Assembly (NCBI RefSeq): GCF_000426825.1
Contig: NZ_AUGC01000004.1
Span: forward strand, 1 to 64,000
From: Thermonema rossianum DSM 10300
Lineage (GTDB): Bacteria > Bacteroidota > Bacteroidia > Cytophagales > Thermonemataceae
Length of the DNA stretch: 64,000 bases
Direction: 5' to 3'
The translations under genes and the position numbers were made by a program. The notes under the pieces are model-generated. The model was not told the DNA's origin. It was given only the letters and a program-made list of their open reading frames with translations, and did no database searches. Shown here piece after piece: positions 25,492 to 36,300 of the stretch; position 1 is the stretch's first letter; each line of letters starts with the position of its first letter.

Positions 25492-25752
25492 ATGTTGCTT
25501 CGAAAAGAATCCAGAATTTTGTTAGGCATATTGTTGTGCCTTATTGGCTACAGTTATGCAGATGCATGTTCTGCAACTGCTTCATGCGAGAATGGGGCTA
25601 CCGTTTCTTGCAGTGCTAACGGAGGTGGTTGTACCGGTGTGGATGGTAGAGGGGTTGTTTGTGATGATGGTGAGTATGAGACTTATAAATTGTGTAGTGG
25701 CGGAACCGTCATCAAGCGCAAAGCAAAACCTGAAATTGAAGTAGCTATGTAG
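25492..25752 (+). CDS. Small secreted cysteine-rich protein
   Basis: An 86-residue product with a basic start, a hydrophobic core (ILLGILLCLIGYSYA) and a mature part that begins DACSATASCENG. Six cysteines fall within about 45 residues (DAC, ASC, VSC, GGC, VVC, KLC), spaced as in a disulphide-bonded mini-protein; a basic KRKAKPEIEVAM tail follows. I do not recognise a family. Two other ATGs, at 25465 and 25480, would lengthen the signal. It is followed by a beta-propeller lipoprotein and a thioredoxin-like lipoprotein. This resembles Bacteroidota cassettes in which a small exported peptide sits beside a 6-bladed propeller. Confidence 0.6.
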   Translation: MLLRKESRILLGILLCLIGYSYADACSATASCENGATVSCSANGGGCTGVDGRGVVCDDGEYETYKLCSGGTVIKRKAKPEIEVAM

Positions 25753-25817
25753 GACTTGATTCCCCCTTGGCAAGCTTTATTTACCGAGGGGGAATTCAAA
25801 AACATAATGAAACAGTT

Positions 25818-26906
25818 ATGGATAAAAGACAATGCTTTTTTTGGTTATGTATTTTGCTGTTTTCACTTGTTGCTTGCCAAAGTAATGAGGACAATGGTAA
25901 AAACAGCGCAAAAGAGCTGCAGGTGATGAAACTTGCAGTTAATCGTGATTACATTGCGGCGCTAAGTGATACTATCTTTTTTGAAGGTCCGGTTTTTTTG
26001 TTTCCCGTCAGGGTTTCCAATGTGGAAGGTTTTGTTTTCTTGAATGCATCGAACCATTTGGCTTACCTTACCGATAGGCAGTTTCGTATCATTCAAAAAA
26101 TAGCAGAAGAAGGGAAAGGGCCGGGTGAAGTGTCAAATCCCGTTTTGGCCTGGCAGTTGGGTGATTCCATTGGGGTTTATAGCCTTTCAAATAGTACTAT
26201 TAATTACTACCAACTACCTGACTTCCGAAAGGGTATCAGCATAAAAGCAGAAGCAAATTCTTTTGGAGGCAGCATCACAAAAGAACCGGGTACTTCTTTT
26301 GCGTGGCTTACGTCGGCTTTTGACGTGCCGGGACAGATCAATAGAATGGACTTATGTTCGGGTAAGGTAGTGGCTCAAATTGACACGCTTTTACCTCATC
26401 TCCCTGAGAGCAGTGTTGCCCAAGCAAGGATGTTGCATTGCACTGAAGATGGCAAGGTGATAGCTATCGGCAAAGCGCAGCCTTTTATTGAAGTGTTTGA
26501 TGCCAAAAGCGCTCGGTTACTTTACAGACACGATATAAGCAACTGGCCTTTTTTCAAAGAAGTGTGGAAAGACTTTGCTCCCATGATAAAGGAAATGGAA
26601 CAAAATCCTTTTATTGGAGCTTCATACGTAAAGTACACTTATTTCGACGGACAGCGGCTATTTGTGCAGATACCTAATAAGCAAACAAAAGAAGCAGAAA
26701 AAGAAATTAAAGACGCTTATTATCTTGTGATAGACATGAGTGATATAAGTCAACCACGATTAGAGGGTTACATTCAGTGGGAACTTCCCATAGAAGAGGA
26801 CCAAAAAGCCGGAGCACACATCTTAATGGTAGAACACAAAAAGAAAAAAGCGTATGTACAGGGGAATATCTCTCATTTTATTTACACTGTTGATTGGCCT
26901 TTTTAG
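25818..26906 (+). CDS. 6-bladed beta-propeller lipoprotein
   Basis: A 362-residue exported lipoprotein with signal MDKRQCFFWLCILLFSLVAC (lipobox LVAC) followed by a region matching Bacteroidota 6-bladed beta-propeller proteins. The characteristic blade pattern is FRIIQKIAEEGKGPGEVSN, then WQLGDSIGVYSLSNSTINYY. Proteins of this family are surface or periplasmic and often neighbour small exported peptides; the ligand is unknown. ATG at 25818 precedes the signal. The next lipoprotein gene starts inside its 3' end (53-base overlap). Confidence 0.78.
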   Translation: MDKRQCFFWLCILLFSLVACQSNEDNGKNSAKELQVMKLAVNRDYIAALSDTIFFEGPVFLFPVRVSNVEGFVFLNASNHLAYLTDRQFRIIQKIAEEGKGPGEVSNPVLAWQLGDSIGVYSLSNSTINYYQLPDFRKGISIKAEANSFGGSITKEPGTSFAWLTSAFDVPGQINRMDLCSGKVVAQIDTLLPHLPESSVAQARMLHCTEDGKVIAIGKAQPFIEVFDAKSARLLYRHDISNWPFFKEVWKDFAPMIKEMEQNPFIGASYVKYTYFDGQRLFVQIPNKQTKEAEKEIKDAYYLVIDMSDISQPRLEGYIQWELPIEEDQKAGAHILMVEHKKKKAYVQGNISHFIYTVDWPF

Positions 26907-27396
26907 TTGTACACTAAAACAAGAGGAAGGCAAAATTGCGAAGAAAACAGAAGAGGAGAGTTATCAAATACTTCGCAGCTCTGCGGAAGAAGCAAAAAGT
27001 AAATTGTTAAAGGTTGCCTTGGAAAGCTACACTTTCCAGGTAGATGCACCTTCTTTGTGGTTCGTATTTGAAAAAAACGATTGCGACGATTGCATTAATA
27101 AAGGCATTGATGCTTTCCTTCTTCTCCAAAAGCAAATGCCAAATGGAATAGTGCCGGTAGCCATAGGGCTTTCACTTGAAGAATCAGACTATAAGCATTA
27201 TGCAGAGGTCCATGGATTATCACTCACTAATGATATAAATCCGCAAGACAAAGAAAAATTAGGTACACTAAGTACTCCCATGTTGCTATTGATAGACAAG
27301 AATGGAAAAGTGGTAGCATTTGAGAAAATTACCTTCGGAAAGCCCGTGCATACGCAAACACTTGTTTCTATTGCCGGAAACTTGCTTGGCGAATAA
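26854..27396 (+). CDS. Thioredoxin-like lipoprotein
   Basis: A 180-residue lipoprotein: signal MYRGISLILFTLLIGLFSC (lipobox LFSC), a charged linker, then a thioredoxin-like fold. The motif FEKNDCDDCINKG holds a CxxC (CDDC), and the cis-proline region reads LSTPMLLLIDKNGKVV. This is a redox-active periplasmic protein in the style of TlpA/redoxin-like lipoproteins. It probably acts on the secreted proteins encoded with it, possibly the Cys-rich peptide; that link is inference. It starts within the propeller gene, and its 3' end overlaps the opposite-strand decarboxylase by 29 bases. Confidence 0.72.
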   Translation: MYRGISLILFTLLIGLFSCTLKQEEGKIAKKTEEESYQILRSSAEEAKSKLLKVALESYTFQVDAPSLWFVFEKNDCDDCINKGIDAFLLLQKQMPNGIVPVAIGLSLEESDYKHYAEVHGLSLTNDINPQDKEKLGTLSTPMLLLIDKNGKVVAFEKITFGKPVHTQTLVSIAGNLLGE

Positions 27397-28807
27397 TTCG
27401 CCGGCTTTCTGCTTCAATCAGTTGCCAAGCCTGCTGTACGTGCTGCTCTTGCACATAGGTTTGCCCACACACCAATCGAAGCACATATTGCCCGCGCAGC
27501 TTGGTGTGCGACAGGTACAGCTTGCCACCGGCATTCAGGCGTTGCAGGAGGGTCGCATTCAACTTATTGAGCATTTCCGGGTCATCTACGCCCTGCGGGT
27601 GGTAGCGGAAGCAAACGAGATTCAAAGGCACAGGTGCCATCAATTCAAATTCAGGGTGCCCTTCAATACATGTTTTGACCCACTGGGCAAACATAATATG
27701 CCGGCGTAGAATCTGCTGCAGCCCCTCGATGCCATAACTGCGCAGCACAAACCACAGCTTCAAGGCACGGAAGCGACGCCCCAAGGCAATGCCCCAGTCG
27801 CGGTAGTTGTTTACTTGTCCCTCCAGTCCCGTTTTTAAATACTCGGGCAGAATGGAAAAGGTGCGCAAAAGGGTCTCTTTGTCGCTTACGTAATATGCCG
27901 AGCAGTCGAAATTGGTAAGCATCCACTTGTGGGGGTTGAATACGTAGCTGTCGGCATGTTCGATACCCTCTATTATATGACGGCACTCGGGCAAGAGGCA
28001 GGCGGTACCCGCATAAGCGGCATCCACATGCAGCCATAAGCCGTATTCTTTGGCAATGGCAGCGATGGCAGGCAGCGGGTCTATGGCGGTAGAGCCGGTA
28101 GTGCCTATGTTGGCAACCACCATCATGGGGCGATACCCCCGGCGCAGGTCTTCCTCTATGGCTTGGCGCAGCGCTTCGGGGCGCAAAGCATAGCGCTCAT
28201 CGGTATCTATGTACACCAAATTCTCTTTGCCCAGCCCCGCAATCTTTACGTCTTTTTCTATGGAAGAGTGGGTTTGTCCGGAGGCGTATATGCGCAGGCG
28301 GGCTTGTTCATATAAACCCGATTCGTTGCATTGAAAGCCGGTTGCCCGTTCGCGTGCGCTCAAGATGGCGCAAAGCGAGGCGGTAGATGCCGTATCTTGA
28401 ATGACCCCATGCCAGTGGGAGGGAAGCCCGCAGGCATCGCGCAGCCATTGCATCATCCGCTCTTCGAGTTCGGTGGCAGCCGGTGAGGTTTCCCATACCA
28501 TGCCTTGCACACCCAAAGTAGCCATCAACATTTCGGCAAGCACCGAAGGGGGGCTTGAGTTGGCAGGGAAGTAGGCAAAAAAGGAAGGGTGTTGCCAGTG
28601 GGTGATGCCGGGTAATATCTTATTCTCAAAGTCACGAAATATATCTTCAAAAGCTTCGCCCTTTTGTGGGGCTTGTGCAGGCAGTTGTGCAAGCAGGTCG
28701 CCGGGCTTGCTTTGAGACTTCACCGGGTATTGCTCTACCTGTTCGAGGTAGTCTGCCATCCAGTCAACCAGCCGGTGGGCGTGTTTACGAAACTCTTCTA
28801 TCTTCAT
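27368..28807 (-). CDS. Aromatic-L-amino-acid decarboxylase-like PLP enzyme (group II)
   Basis: A 479-residue cytosolic PLP enzyme of the DOPA/tryptophan decarboxylase family. Typical N-terminal elements are HWQHPSFFAYFPANSSPP and a WETSPAATELE segment. The PLP site is NPHKWMLTNFDCSA, with K near residue 292 and an upstream HVDAAYAGTACLLPE aspartate. It converts an aromatic amino acid to its amine and CO2; the exact substrate cannot be read from the sequence. Its start overlaps the upstream sensor kinase stop by 23 bases, so the two are co-transcribed. Confidence 0.9.
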   Translation of the reverse strand: MKIEEFRKHAHRLVDWMADYLEQVEQYPVKSQSKPGDLLAQLPAQAPQKGEAFEDIFRDFENKILPGITHWQHPSFFAYFPANSSPPSVLAEMLMATLGVQGMVWETSPAATELEERMMQWLRDACGLPSHWHGVIQDTASTASLCAILSARERATGFQCNESGLYEQARLRIYASGQTHSSIEKDVKIAGLGKENLVYIDTDERYALRPEALRQAIEEDLRRGYRPMMVVANIGTTGSTAIDPLPAIAAIAKEYGLWLHVDAAYAGTACLLPECRHIIEGIEHADSYVFNPHKWMLTNFDCSAYYVSDKETLLRTFSILPEYLKTGLEGQVNNYRDWGIALGRRFRALKLWFVLRSYGIEGLQQILRRHIMFAQWVKTCIEGHPEFELMAPVPLNLVCFRYHPQGVDDPEMLNKLNATLLQRLNAGGKLYLSHTKLRGQYVLRLVCGQTYVQEQHVQQAWQLIEAESRRIIRQASFRQ

Positions 28808-31244
28808 GGGGCTTTACTTTGCCGGTTTGGTTTGCCAAATTAGGGATTTTTACGATAAAAGTAGTGCCTTTGCCCAAGGTGGATTGCAATTCTATGCTTC
28901 CTTGCAGCTTATCGACGGCTTCTTTCACGATGTATAAGCCTAAGCCGGAGCCTTTGCTGTCGGTGGAGGCGCGGTAAAACATGCGGAATATCTTGTCTTG
29001 ATGTTCGGGGGCTATGCCCAAGCCGTTGTCTTCGCACCGGATGACCGCTTCTTGCGCATCTGCTCTTACCAGCAGGCGCACATAGGGGTGCGGCTCGTAG
29101 GGGTTGTAATAGCTGAGGGCATTGGATATGAGGTTGTTTAAAATGATGTTTAAACGGCGGACGTCGCTATAGAAAGGGGCTTTTTCTTCTACCTCTATGA
29201 TTTTTTCTATGTGTTGACTCTGCGGCAGATACCTCATGTCTTCAAAGACCTCTTCGATGAGCTGCCGGAAGTCCACAGGTGCGGGCTCTACCCGGGTGCG
29301 TGTATTCCGTGAGTACTGTATGATTTCTTTGACAAAGCGTTCGAGGCGTATGGTACTGCGTTCTATCATGTCCAAGTATTGATACACCTCGTTTTTGTCT
29401 TTCTCCAGACGTGCCACCTGCACGATGCCCTGAATGGACGCCAGTGGGGCTTTCAGGTCATGGGAAGCGCTATATACGAAACGGTCCAGCTCGGCATTGA
29501 TTTTCTTGAGTTCTTCGTTCTGAACGATGAGCTTTTCCTGTATTTCCTTGAGCAGGCTGATGTCATGCATGGAACCGTCGAAGATAACCTGCCCGTCGGT
29601 ATCGCGATGAAAAGAGGCATTGAGCAGTGCCCAGAAAGTGGAGCCGTCTTTGCGTTTGAAAAGCAGTTCGGCATTGGATACCCGCCCCGTATTGAGTATT
29701 TCCTTGATGACCTGCCGGGCAGCGCCGGGGTTGGCAAAAAACTCTTGTACTTTTCTTTCCCGGAGCGCTTCTACTGAATCAAAGCCCAGCAGTTGAGCCA
29801 GGGCTTGGTTGGCATACAAAATATCGCCTTCGAGGGTGGTACGGTAAATGCCTTCTTGCAGGTGTTCGTTGATGCTTTGCAGTAGCTCTTGGCGGTTTTT
29901 GTCTTCGGTAATGTCCCGGATGAATACGGCCACCCCCATGACTTTGCCTGCTTCGTTCAATAGTGGGTTGGCAGATACTTCTACCGATACTTTTTGGTTC
30001 CAGCTGAGACGCATCTCTACACGCAAGTGGTGCCCTTGCAGCACTGTTTCCATAAGTTGTTTGAAACGCTCACGCTCTTGACTTTGGGCAGGAAGTAATG
30101 CAAAGAAAGAATGCCCCACGGCAGGGGTTACGCCCAGTAATGCCTGCATACGCTCTTTATGGCGTTGGTTAAAGAGTAAATACCTGCCTTGGGTGTCCAG
30201 AACCATGAGACCGTCTTGGGTGCTCTCAATGATGGTTTGTAAGAGCCGCTCCGACTCTTTTATTGTGGTGATGTCTTTTGAAAAGACTACCACGCCGGTA
30301 ACTTCCTTCCCTTCATATACCGGACGGAAGGTGATTTCGGTATATTGCCGGTTGTAAGACTCATATACCGTATGTGTTTGGCCTTGCAGGGCACGATCAT
30401 AATAAGCTTTCCATTTTTCGCTTTCCTGCTTGTCGCGAGGAAGAGAAAGCAGCTCGATGCCCGGCACTACTTCCACGCCGTAGTAAGCAGATAGCGCCAA
30501 GCGAAAAGCTTCGTTGCATTCTATCAGGCGGTAGTGCCGGTCAACTACCCATACCGATATGTCTTGGGGGGTGTCCAAGATAGCACGCAAACGGCTGCTC
30601 TGCTTTTCTAATGCCTGCTCTTTTTCGAAAAGGCGTTGTTGCACACTTTGAAAGATAAGATGTGCTTTGACCATTTCTTCCATTGCCTTTTGTTTTTGCC
30701 TTTGCAGCAGCAGGGCAATCAGCCATAAAAGAAGACTACACACCAACGCCATCAAAGACAGCTCGGTATGAGGCGGAAAAACGGGTAGCAGCAATGTAAG
30801 CAGCAAAATAGCACCGGAAACAATAAGCACACCGGGATGCCACAATGTGTTGATAAGCACGGGGGCGTAAAGTGCAACACTCAAAATCATGAAGGCAGCC
30901 AAATGAAGCGTACCGTCAATATGGAAGGCAAACCAGCCGGCGAGCAGAATAAAACCGAGGTGTGCGCATGCATAACCTGCATATAACCGCCATGGAAAAG
31001 AGCGCCTGTAAGCAAGCCCAAAAAGTAAACTGCCAAACAGGGCTGCACCACCACTCCCATAAACTGCAATGGCAGTGAAGCCTTGCTCTATAAGAGAAAA
31101 TCCTAAAATCAAGCCGATATAACAGGCAAATGTTATTTGTGCAAATCGTTTTAAAAGTGCTTGTCTGCGCTCTTCTATAGCTTTTCGGACACGCTCTTTT
31201 TGCTCTTTTATTTGTAGAGATAAGGCATATTTGTCATGTGCCAT
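28785..31244 (-). CDS. Multi-PAS sensor histidine kinase
   Basis: An 819-residue inner-membrane kinase. About six hydrophobic segments lie between residues 35 and 190, followed by a short coiled coil and three PAS domains (about 215-325, 335-455, 460-575), the last two ending in the FIRDIT- or MHDISLL-type C-caps of PAC motifs. The HisKA dimerisation domain has H593 in SASHDLKAPLASI. The ATPase domain has CEDNGLGIAPEHQDKIF and a GSGLGLYIV G-box. No receiver domain is present. It is co-transcribed with the decarboxylase downstream. The output partner is not encoded next to it. Confidence 0.93.
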   Translation of the reverse strand: MAHDKYALSLQIKEQKERVRKAIEERRQALLKRFAQITFACYIGLILGFSLIEQGFTAIAVYGSGGAALFGSLLFGLAYRRSFPWRLYAGYACAHLGFILLAGWFAFHIDGTLHLAAFMILSVALYAPVLINTLWHPGVLIVSGAILLLTLLLPVFPPHTELSLMALVCSLLLWLIALLLQRQKQKAMEEMVKAHLIFQSVQQRLFEKEQALEKQSSRLRAILDTPQDISVWVVDRHYRLIECNEAFRLALSAYYGVEVVPGIELLSLPRDKQESEKWKAYYDRALQGQTHTVYESYNRQYTEITFRPVYEGKEVTGVVVFSKDITTIKESERLLQTIIESTQDGLMVLDTQGRYLLFNQRHKERMQALLGVTPAVGHSFFALLPAQSQERERFKQLMETVLQGHHLRVEMRLSWNQKVSVEVSANPLLNEAGKVMGVAVFIRDITEDKNRQELLQSINEHLQEGIYRTTLEGDILYANQALAQLLGFDSVEALRERKVQEFFANPGAARQVIKEILNTGRVSNAELLFKRKDGSTFWALLNASFHRDTDGQVIFDGSMHDISLLKEIQEKLIVQNEELKKINAELDRFVYSASHDLKAPLASIQGIVQVARLEKDKNEVYQYLDMIERSTIRLERFVKEIIQYSRNTRTRVEPAPVDFRQLIEEVFEDMRYLPQSQHIEKIIEVEEKAPFYSDVRRLNIILNNLISNALSYYNPYEPHPYVRLLVRADAQEAVIRCEDNGLGIAPEHQDKIFRMFYRASTDSKGSGLGLYIVKEAVDKLQGSIELQSTLGKGTTFIVKIPNLANQTGKVKPHEDRRVS

Positions 31245-31319
31245 AAGTGAACGGGCGTTAGGTATGTCGCTTGATACCTAAAAGATACACTTTTTCATGA
31301 TTCGTTCCATGAAGCTTGC

Positions 31320-31327
31320 TATCTTTG
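31320..31327 (+). promoter_or_regulatory. -7 promoter element of the porin gene
   Basis: TATCTTTG matches the Bacteroidota TAnnTTTG element exactly. A start of transcription near 31335 would leave a 15-base leader before ATG 31350, which argues against the GTG start at 31329. No good TTTG is present upstream at the usual distance. Confidence 0.45.
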
Positions 31328-31349
31328 TGTGCGAGAAGTAGCCAAACTC

Positions 31350-33233
31350 ATGCAGAAAAGTATTTTATTTTTCGTTTTCTCCTTTTTATTTATAGCTCCC
31401 CCGGGCTTTGTGCAGGCGCAGATATTGGACGACAGCACCAAGCAGGTGTATGGCACCTCCACCACCCGTTTTATTACCGAAAAAGATTGGTTGGGGGACT
31501 CTACCGCTTGGCGCTCGCTCGATACGACGGTGCGTGGCTTTCATCGTTACCACCCGGTGCGTCGTAGTCATTATTTACTGCAAGACTTGGGGCATAACTT
31601 AGGTACTGCCACGCAGCCTCTGTTTCCGCAACTGCCGGGTGCCATCGGGCGCCACTACGGGTGGGATGTGTATGCGCCTTATGTGGTGCAAGCCGAAGAG
31701 GTGAAGTATTTCGACACCAAATCGCCTTTTACGCACTTCTATTATGCTTTGGGGGGAAGAGGGCAGCAAATAGCCGAACTGGAATTTAGCCGTAATATTA
31801 CGCCTTTGTGGAATTTTGGATTTCTTTACAGACGTACAAACACTTTCCGCCAGTTTGCGGCTACCGGCAACCGCAACGAAGATGCCATTCTTGAACAGTA
31901 CAATTTTGTGCTTCACATGAGCCGCCGTTCAAAGAACGGGCGCTATCGCTTTTTGGCGCATTACGCACACTTCAATGCGCCGATGCAGGAGTACGGCGGC
32001 ATTCTGATGGACGAAGACGACACCCCCGACAGCCTTTATCAGTATGCCGAAGAGGGGGCACAGCTGTTGGGGGCAAGCAGCTGGCAGACTCAAAACCGCT
32101 ATTACCTTTACCATGACTACCGTCTCGATTCTTTGTTTCAACTCTATCATCGCGGGTTTTATTTGCGCCGCCGCGACCGCTACCACGATGACAAGGTACC
32201 GGACAACCCTCAGACCGGTTTTTATGGCACTTTGCCTTCGGATAAAATCTCGGATGATGTCATATACCGGGAGCTCTACAATGAAGCGGGCATCAAAGGG
32301 GCTGCGAAGGCATTCCGGTACCGTTTGTTCTACCGCAACCGGCTTTATGACTTGCGTTTTGGTTGGGACAACGACTCCACGCAGGGGAACCTGGTATTGA
32401 AGCCCCGCATGGAACACCACATAGGGGGGGCGCTGCGCCTGCGCAAAGAGCGCATGGATGTGTATGCCGAAGGGACTTACCGCCTGGGAAGCGATTACCT
32501 CCTGCGGGCGTCGTTGCGCCTGCCTTGGTTCGAAGCTTCGGCACAGAGCAGTTATGTGTCGCCCACCTGGCAACAGCAGTACTATTGGGGAAGCACCGGC
32601 TATTGGCACAATGACTTTTCGCCTGTGTTTGGCAACCGGCTGGAAGCAGGGATACCGGTACGACTGAAACGGCAGCGCTTGCATCCGTTCGTACGCCTGG
32701 TGCAGGCTTCTTCGTGGGTGTATTTCCAAAAAGACAGTGAAGGCAGGGTGCAGCCCCGCCAAACCGAAGCGTTGCAGGCTATGGGGCAGCTGGGTGTGAA
32801 AACCCACTGGCAATGGAAGTACCTCCATTGGCAAAACGAATTGTATCTGTCAAGGGACTTGGGCGAGCAGAGCGTGTGGCGTTTCCCGGAGGTCTTTTGG
32901 TTTACTTCGCTGTTTTATGAGCGCGACTTGTTTAAGGGCAACATGCAGTTGTGTGTTGGCGTGGACGGGCGCTATCAGAGTGCCTATGAAGCTTATGCTT
33001 ACTCGCCGCTGCACAAGGTGTTTTATCTGGCCGATGAGTATGCGCTGCGCTCTTATTTTGTGGCCGACTTGTATGCCAACATCAAAGTGAAGCAACTGCG
33101 GGCGGCCATACAGTTTACGCATGTAAACCAAAATATGGCACCGCCGCCTTTCAATGGCTACCAAGTGACGCCCTACTATGCCGGCATGCGGCGTACGCTA
33201 TCGCTGGTGCTCAGCTGGATGTTTTTTGAGTAG
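31350..33233 (+). CDS. Putative porin of Bacteroidota
   Basis: A 627-residue outer-membrane protein with a signal peptide (MQKSILFFVFSFLFIAPPG, cut near VQAQ). The large domain is rich in aromatic, alternating strands and ends WMFFE, as outer-membrane barrels do. Hallmark segments are YFDTKSPFTHFYYALGGRG and ELEFSRNITPLWNFGFLYRR, typical of the putative porin family (PF14121). The substrate is unknown. A terminator follows 46 bases later. Confidence 0.85.
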   Translation: MQKSILFFVFSFLFIAPPGFVQAQILDDSTKQVYGTSTTRFITEKDWLGDSTAWRSLDTTVRGFHRYHPVRRSHYLLQDLGHNLGTATQPLFPQLPGAIGRHYGWDVYAPYVVQAEEVKYFDTKSPFTHFYYALGGRGQQIAELEFSRNITPLWNFGFLYRRTNTFRQFAATGNRNEDAILEQYNFVLHMSRRSKNGRYRFLAHYAHFNAPMQEYGGILMDEDDTPDSLYQYAEEGAQLLGASSWQTQNRYYLYHDYRLDSLFQLYHRGFYLRRRDRYHDDKVPDNPQTGFYGTLPSDKISDDVIYRELYNEAGIKGAAKAFRYRLFYRNRLYDLRFGWDNDSTQGNLVLKPRMEHHIGGALRLRKERMDVYAEGTYRLGSDYLLRASLRLPWFEASAQSSYVSPTWQQQYYWGSTGYWHNDFSPVFGNRLEAGIPVRLKRQRLHPFVRLVQASSWVYFQKDSEGRVQPRQTEALQAMGQLGVKTHWQWKYLHWQNELYLSRDLGEQSVWRFPEVFWFTSLFYERDLFKGNMQLCVGVDGRYQSAYEAYAYSPLHKVFYLADEYALRSYFVADLYANIKVKQLRAAIQFTHVNQNMAPPPFNGYQVTPYYAGMRRTLSLVLSWMFFE

Positions 33234-33278
33234 CCAAAACCGGGCAATACACAACAGACTTGCATAGAAACACAAAGA

Positions 33279-33316
33279 GGCTGCCCCGCAGGGCAACCTT
33301 CTTTTGTTTTTTGAGC
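33279..33316 (+). terminator. Terminator after the porin gene
   Basis: A stem GGcTGCCC / GGGCAaCC with a CGCA loop (33279-33298) is followed by TTCTTTTGTTTTTTG. One mispair is present. Confidence 0.75.
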
Positions 33317-33362
33317 GTGTAGCTTAAACACAGGTGGGTTTCATCTTTCTCAAGTTTTTTCT

Positions 33363-36300
33363 TTATTCGAACTCGAAAAGGTCGAAATCGGGCTTTGACG
33401 TGCTCTCGTATAGGTTTTTCAAGCCTGTCAAGCTCAATTCAACTTTGATTTTTTTTGTGTCATCACCAAAGCCGTGTTCATCCATCATGCTGGTTTTGCG
33501 CAATGATTCGAGTCCATGAAACAGCACTCCCGGATGGAAGAGGGTATGGGAAGGTAGGCGTAGTAAACGGCGAACGTCTATCTTGCCACTTTCGTATTTG
33601 ATGTAATAACCTACCCATAGCTCCACTTGGGGGGCGTCTTTTCTAAGGTCGGTAAGAAACATTTCCCATTGCCGGCGGCTGAGCAGGAGGCTAAGAGCAT
33701 TTTCTATACTTTGAGCTTTGCATTCAATTTTTTTGACACGCTCTCCGCTTGATCGGTCTATTACTTCTATGTCGTACGACATGCTGCTTTCCCAATGCTG
33801 ATTGTTCCATTTTATTTCATAGCGGTCGCTGGGGTAGAGGTCGTACAACTTTTCTTTCACTTTTGCTTCGATAGCCTTGCCTGCTTTTTGCTTATCTTCG
33901 ACAGAAACAGATGCCGGTGAGAAGGGAGGTGTGCTACTTGGTGTATAGCCCCGGTACTTATCAAAACTACTTACGAGCTCATCGGCGACCTCAGCATAAC
34001 CCTCTTCTCTTAGTTTTCTTTGAAGCCAATAGATATCACTCTCTTTGCCTTTCGGGACGTAAACAAAAAGTTCATTGCCCTCCCGAGTCAGCAAGAGGTC
34101 ATCTGTGGCTTCTTTTTCCCTGCCATAGAAGAAAGCTGACTTTCCGCCTTCGGAGGAGCGAAGGTAACGTACAATGGGAAAGGATCGGTTACGATAGGTG
34201 TAGATGGACCAAGTGGGTTTTTTAGGCTTGAAGTCTTCCTTGTACCAAGGTGCGTCCCACTCTTGGCTGTTTTTCTGTATCTTTTCATTGTTCCTGTGCT
34301 CTTTTATTTCAAACCCATGGGATGCATCGTCAATCTGCTGCATGTAAACATCACATATCGTTTGAATTAAATCAGCTTTTTCCTCGTCTTTAACAATTAC
34401 TTCCTTCTCAATAATCCACCATAGGACGGCACTTAGGGCAGAGACAGGCAGCTTCGTTACAACAGACTTGAATTTTTGGATGTCCGCTTCCTTGTCTTTC
34501 AATGCCTCTCTTAGCTTAAATTCTTGGCTATTCGTTTTTTTAATGCCCAAGGCATATAGGAACTGTTTGCATTGAGCAAGTTCGCTACCGGAGGCGCCGG
34601 AAAGAAAATGTTGCTTGACAAAATCAGGAAGCATTTCTTCTTCGCAAATCAGGGAGGCTTGTTGTTCTTGTTCAATCAAAAACAGACTTGAGGGGGTAAA
34701 ACCTAAATGCTGCGAGTAAGCATCCCAATCCACGTTTTTAAATCGTGCCTTGTCTTGGTGCCATAGGGAAAAGAGGAATTTCAGCAAATCGATACGCTCT
34801 TCCTCGTCAAGCTGTTCTTTTACATTAGGCATGAACAACTCTGTGAGTTCCTCGTCGTTTTCTGTGTAAGTACGTAAAAAAGGCGCTTGCATCCAGTAAA
34901 CGTAACTTTTTTGATGTGAGCCGCCCTCATCTTTTTTGAAATACCACAGTTTTAAGGGGAAGTCCTCCGCTTTTATGATATTGTTGATATCGCGATAGTG
35001 GTCAGCCAGGATATATGCGGATTCAAGGAACGAAAAGCGACAGGTATAAGTGTGGTAGGGTAATATGTCATAATTTTCTCCATCGGCAGCTTCTATTTTA
35101 ATGCCCTCTAAATAACCTTTCTCCGGGAACAAACTTTGCACCAGCAGCAGGAATGCCAGTTGGGTAGCGTTTTGCACTACGCCGTCGTGGTGGTGTTTCA
35201 GGTCATAAATTACCGAACCGATGAGCTCATGGTCTATGTCCTCGCCTGTTTTGAAATTGAAAAGTTTTTTTAACTGCTCTTCTGAGGGTTGCCCGGATGG
35301 CTTGAAAACGTGGGCAATGTGTTGCACCACCTCTTGAAAAAGAATGATTTCTTGGTTGCGCTCAGGCAGCAGCTCCGAAATAGCAAATTCATAGCTGTTG
35401 TCTTTTTTATACTCCACTCTTACGGTGTTTTGTATGGGCACGGCATCAATGGTGTATTCGGTATTCTCTGCCGCAAGTATAAATGCCTCCCTGAGGGCTT
35501 CTGTTGTTGATGGGTCGTGGGTATATCCGGCATATTCTTTTATTAATATAAGCTCAGGAGACGTCTGTGTGAGTGTCGTTAGATTTGTATAGTCAATTTC
35601 CAAATGGGTGATTTTTTCGCATAATAGCCGTTTGGTGTTCTCCGTAGAGAGTTTACAGCTGCGTAGAAGCCGGGCAGCCTGCTTTATTTCGTTTTGAGGG
35701 AGCAAGTCCACAAGTTTTTCACCTAACTTGTCTCCTTGAAGAACATGCAGCGATGCCTTTGCCTTGCTTTCATAGGCTTGGGGTACAGCATAAAGTATGT
35801 CGTCATGATAATCCCGGATGTATTGTTTCCCAGCGTCATATCCGCTGATATAGTTTAGGCAGCTGTTATCGTGTCTTTGGTGTAGCTGATAGCTACCGGA
35901 GACCTCTGCCAAAACAAAATATTGGAACAAGTCTTTTCCCTGATACTCGAGGAGGGTAAAGAGGGTATCGATGATTTCCGTAGGGCATTGACGAAGCTTT
36001 TCCCAGCCCCATTCCTCAAATGCCAAAGGTGTGGTGCCAAATAGTTCTCTGAGAAAGCGCAGCATCTGCGGATGCGGCAGGGTCACATTCATATGCTGCA
36101 AAACAAAGACATGCAACTGCTCATAAGCTTCTTTGCCTTTCTCTTTGTGGAAACGGCTTAGTTGTGCGTTGTAGTAAATTTCGTTTTCACCTCTCAGAGT
36201 GCCGTCGTAATCCAAAATGTATGCTTTGGCTGTGTTTTTAAAGTCCGGAAGGTTGGGGATTCTGTTTGCTTGCGCTGCTTCTTCTTTTGCCTGCTTATGG

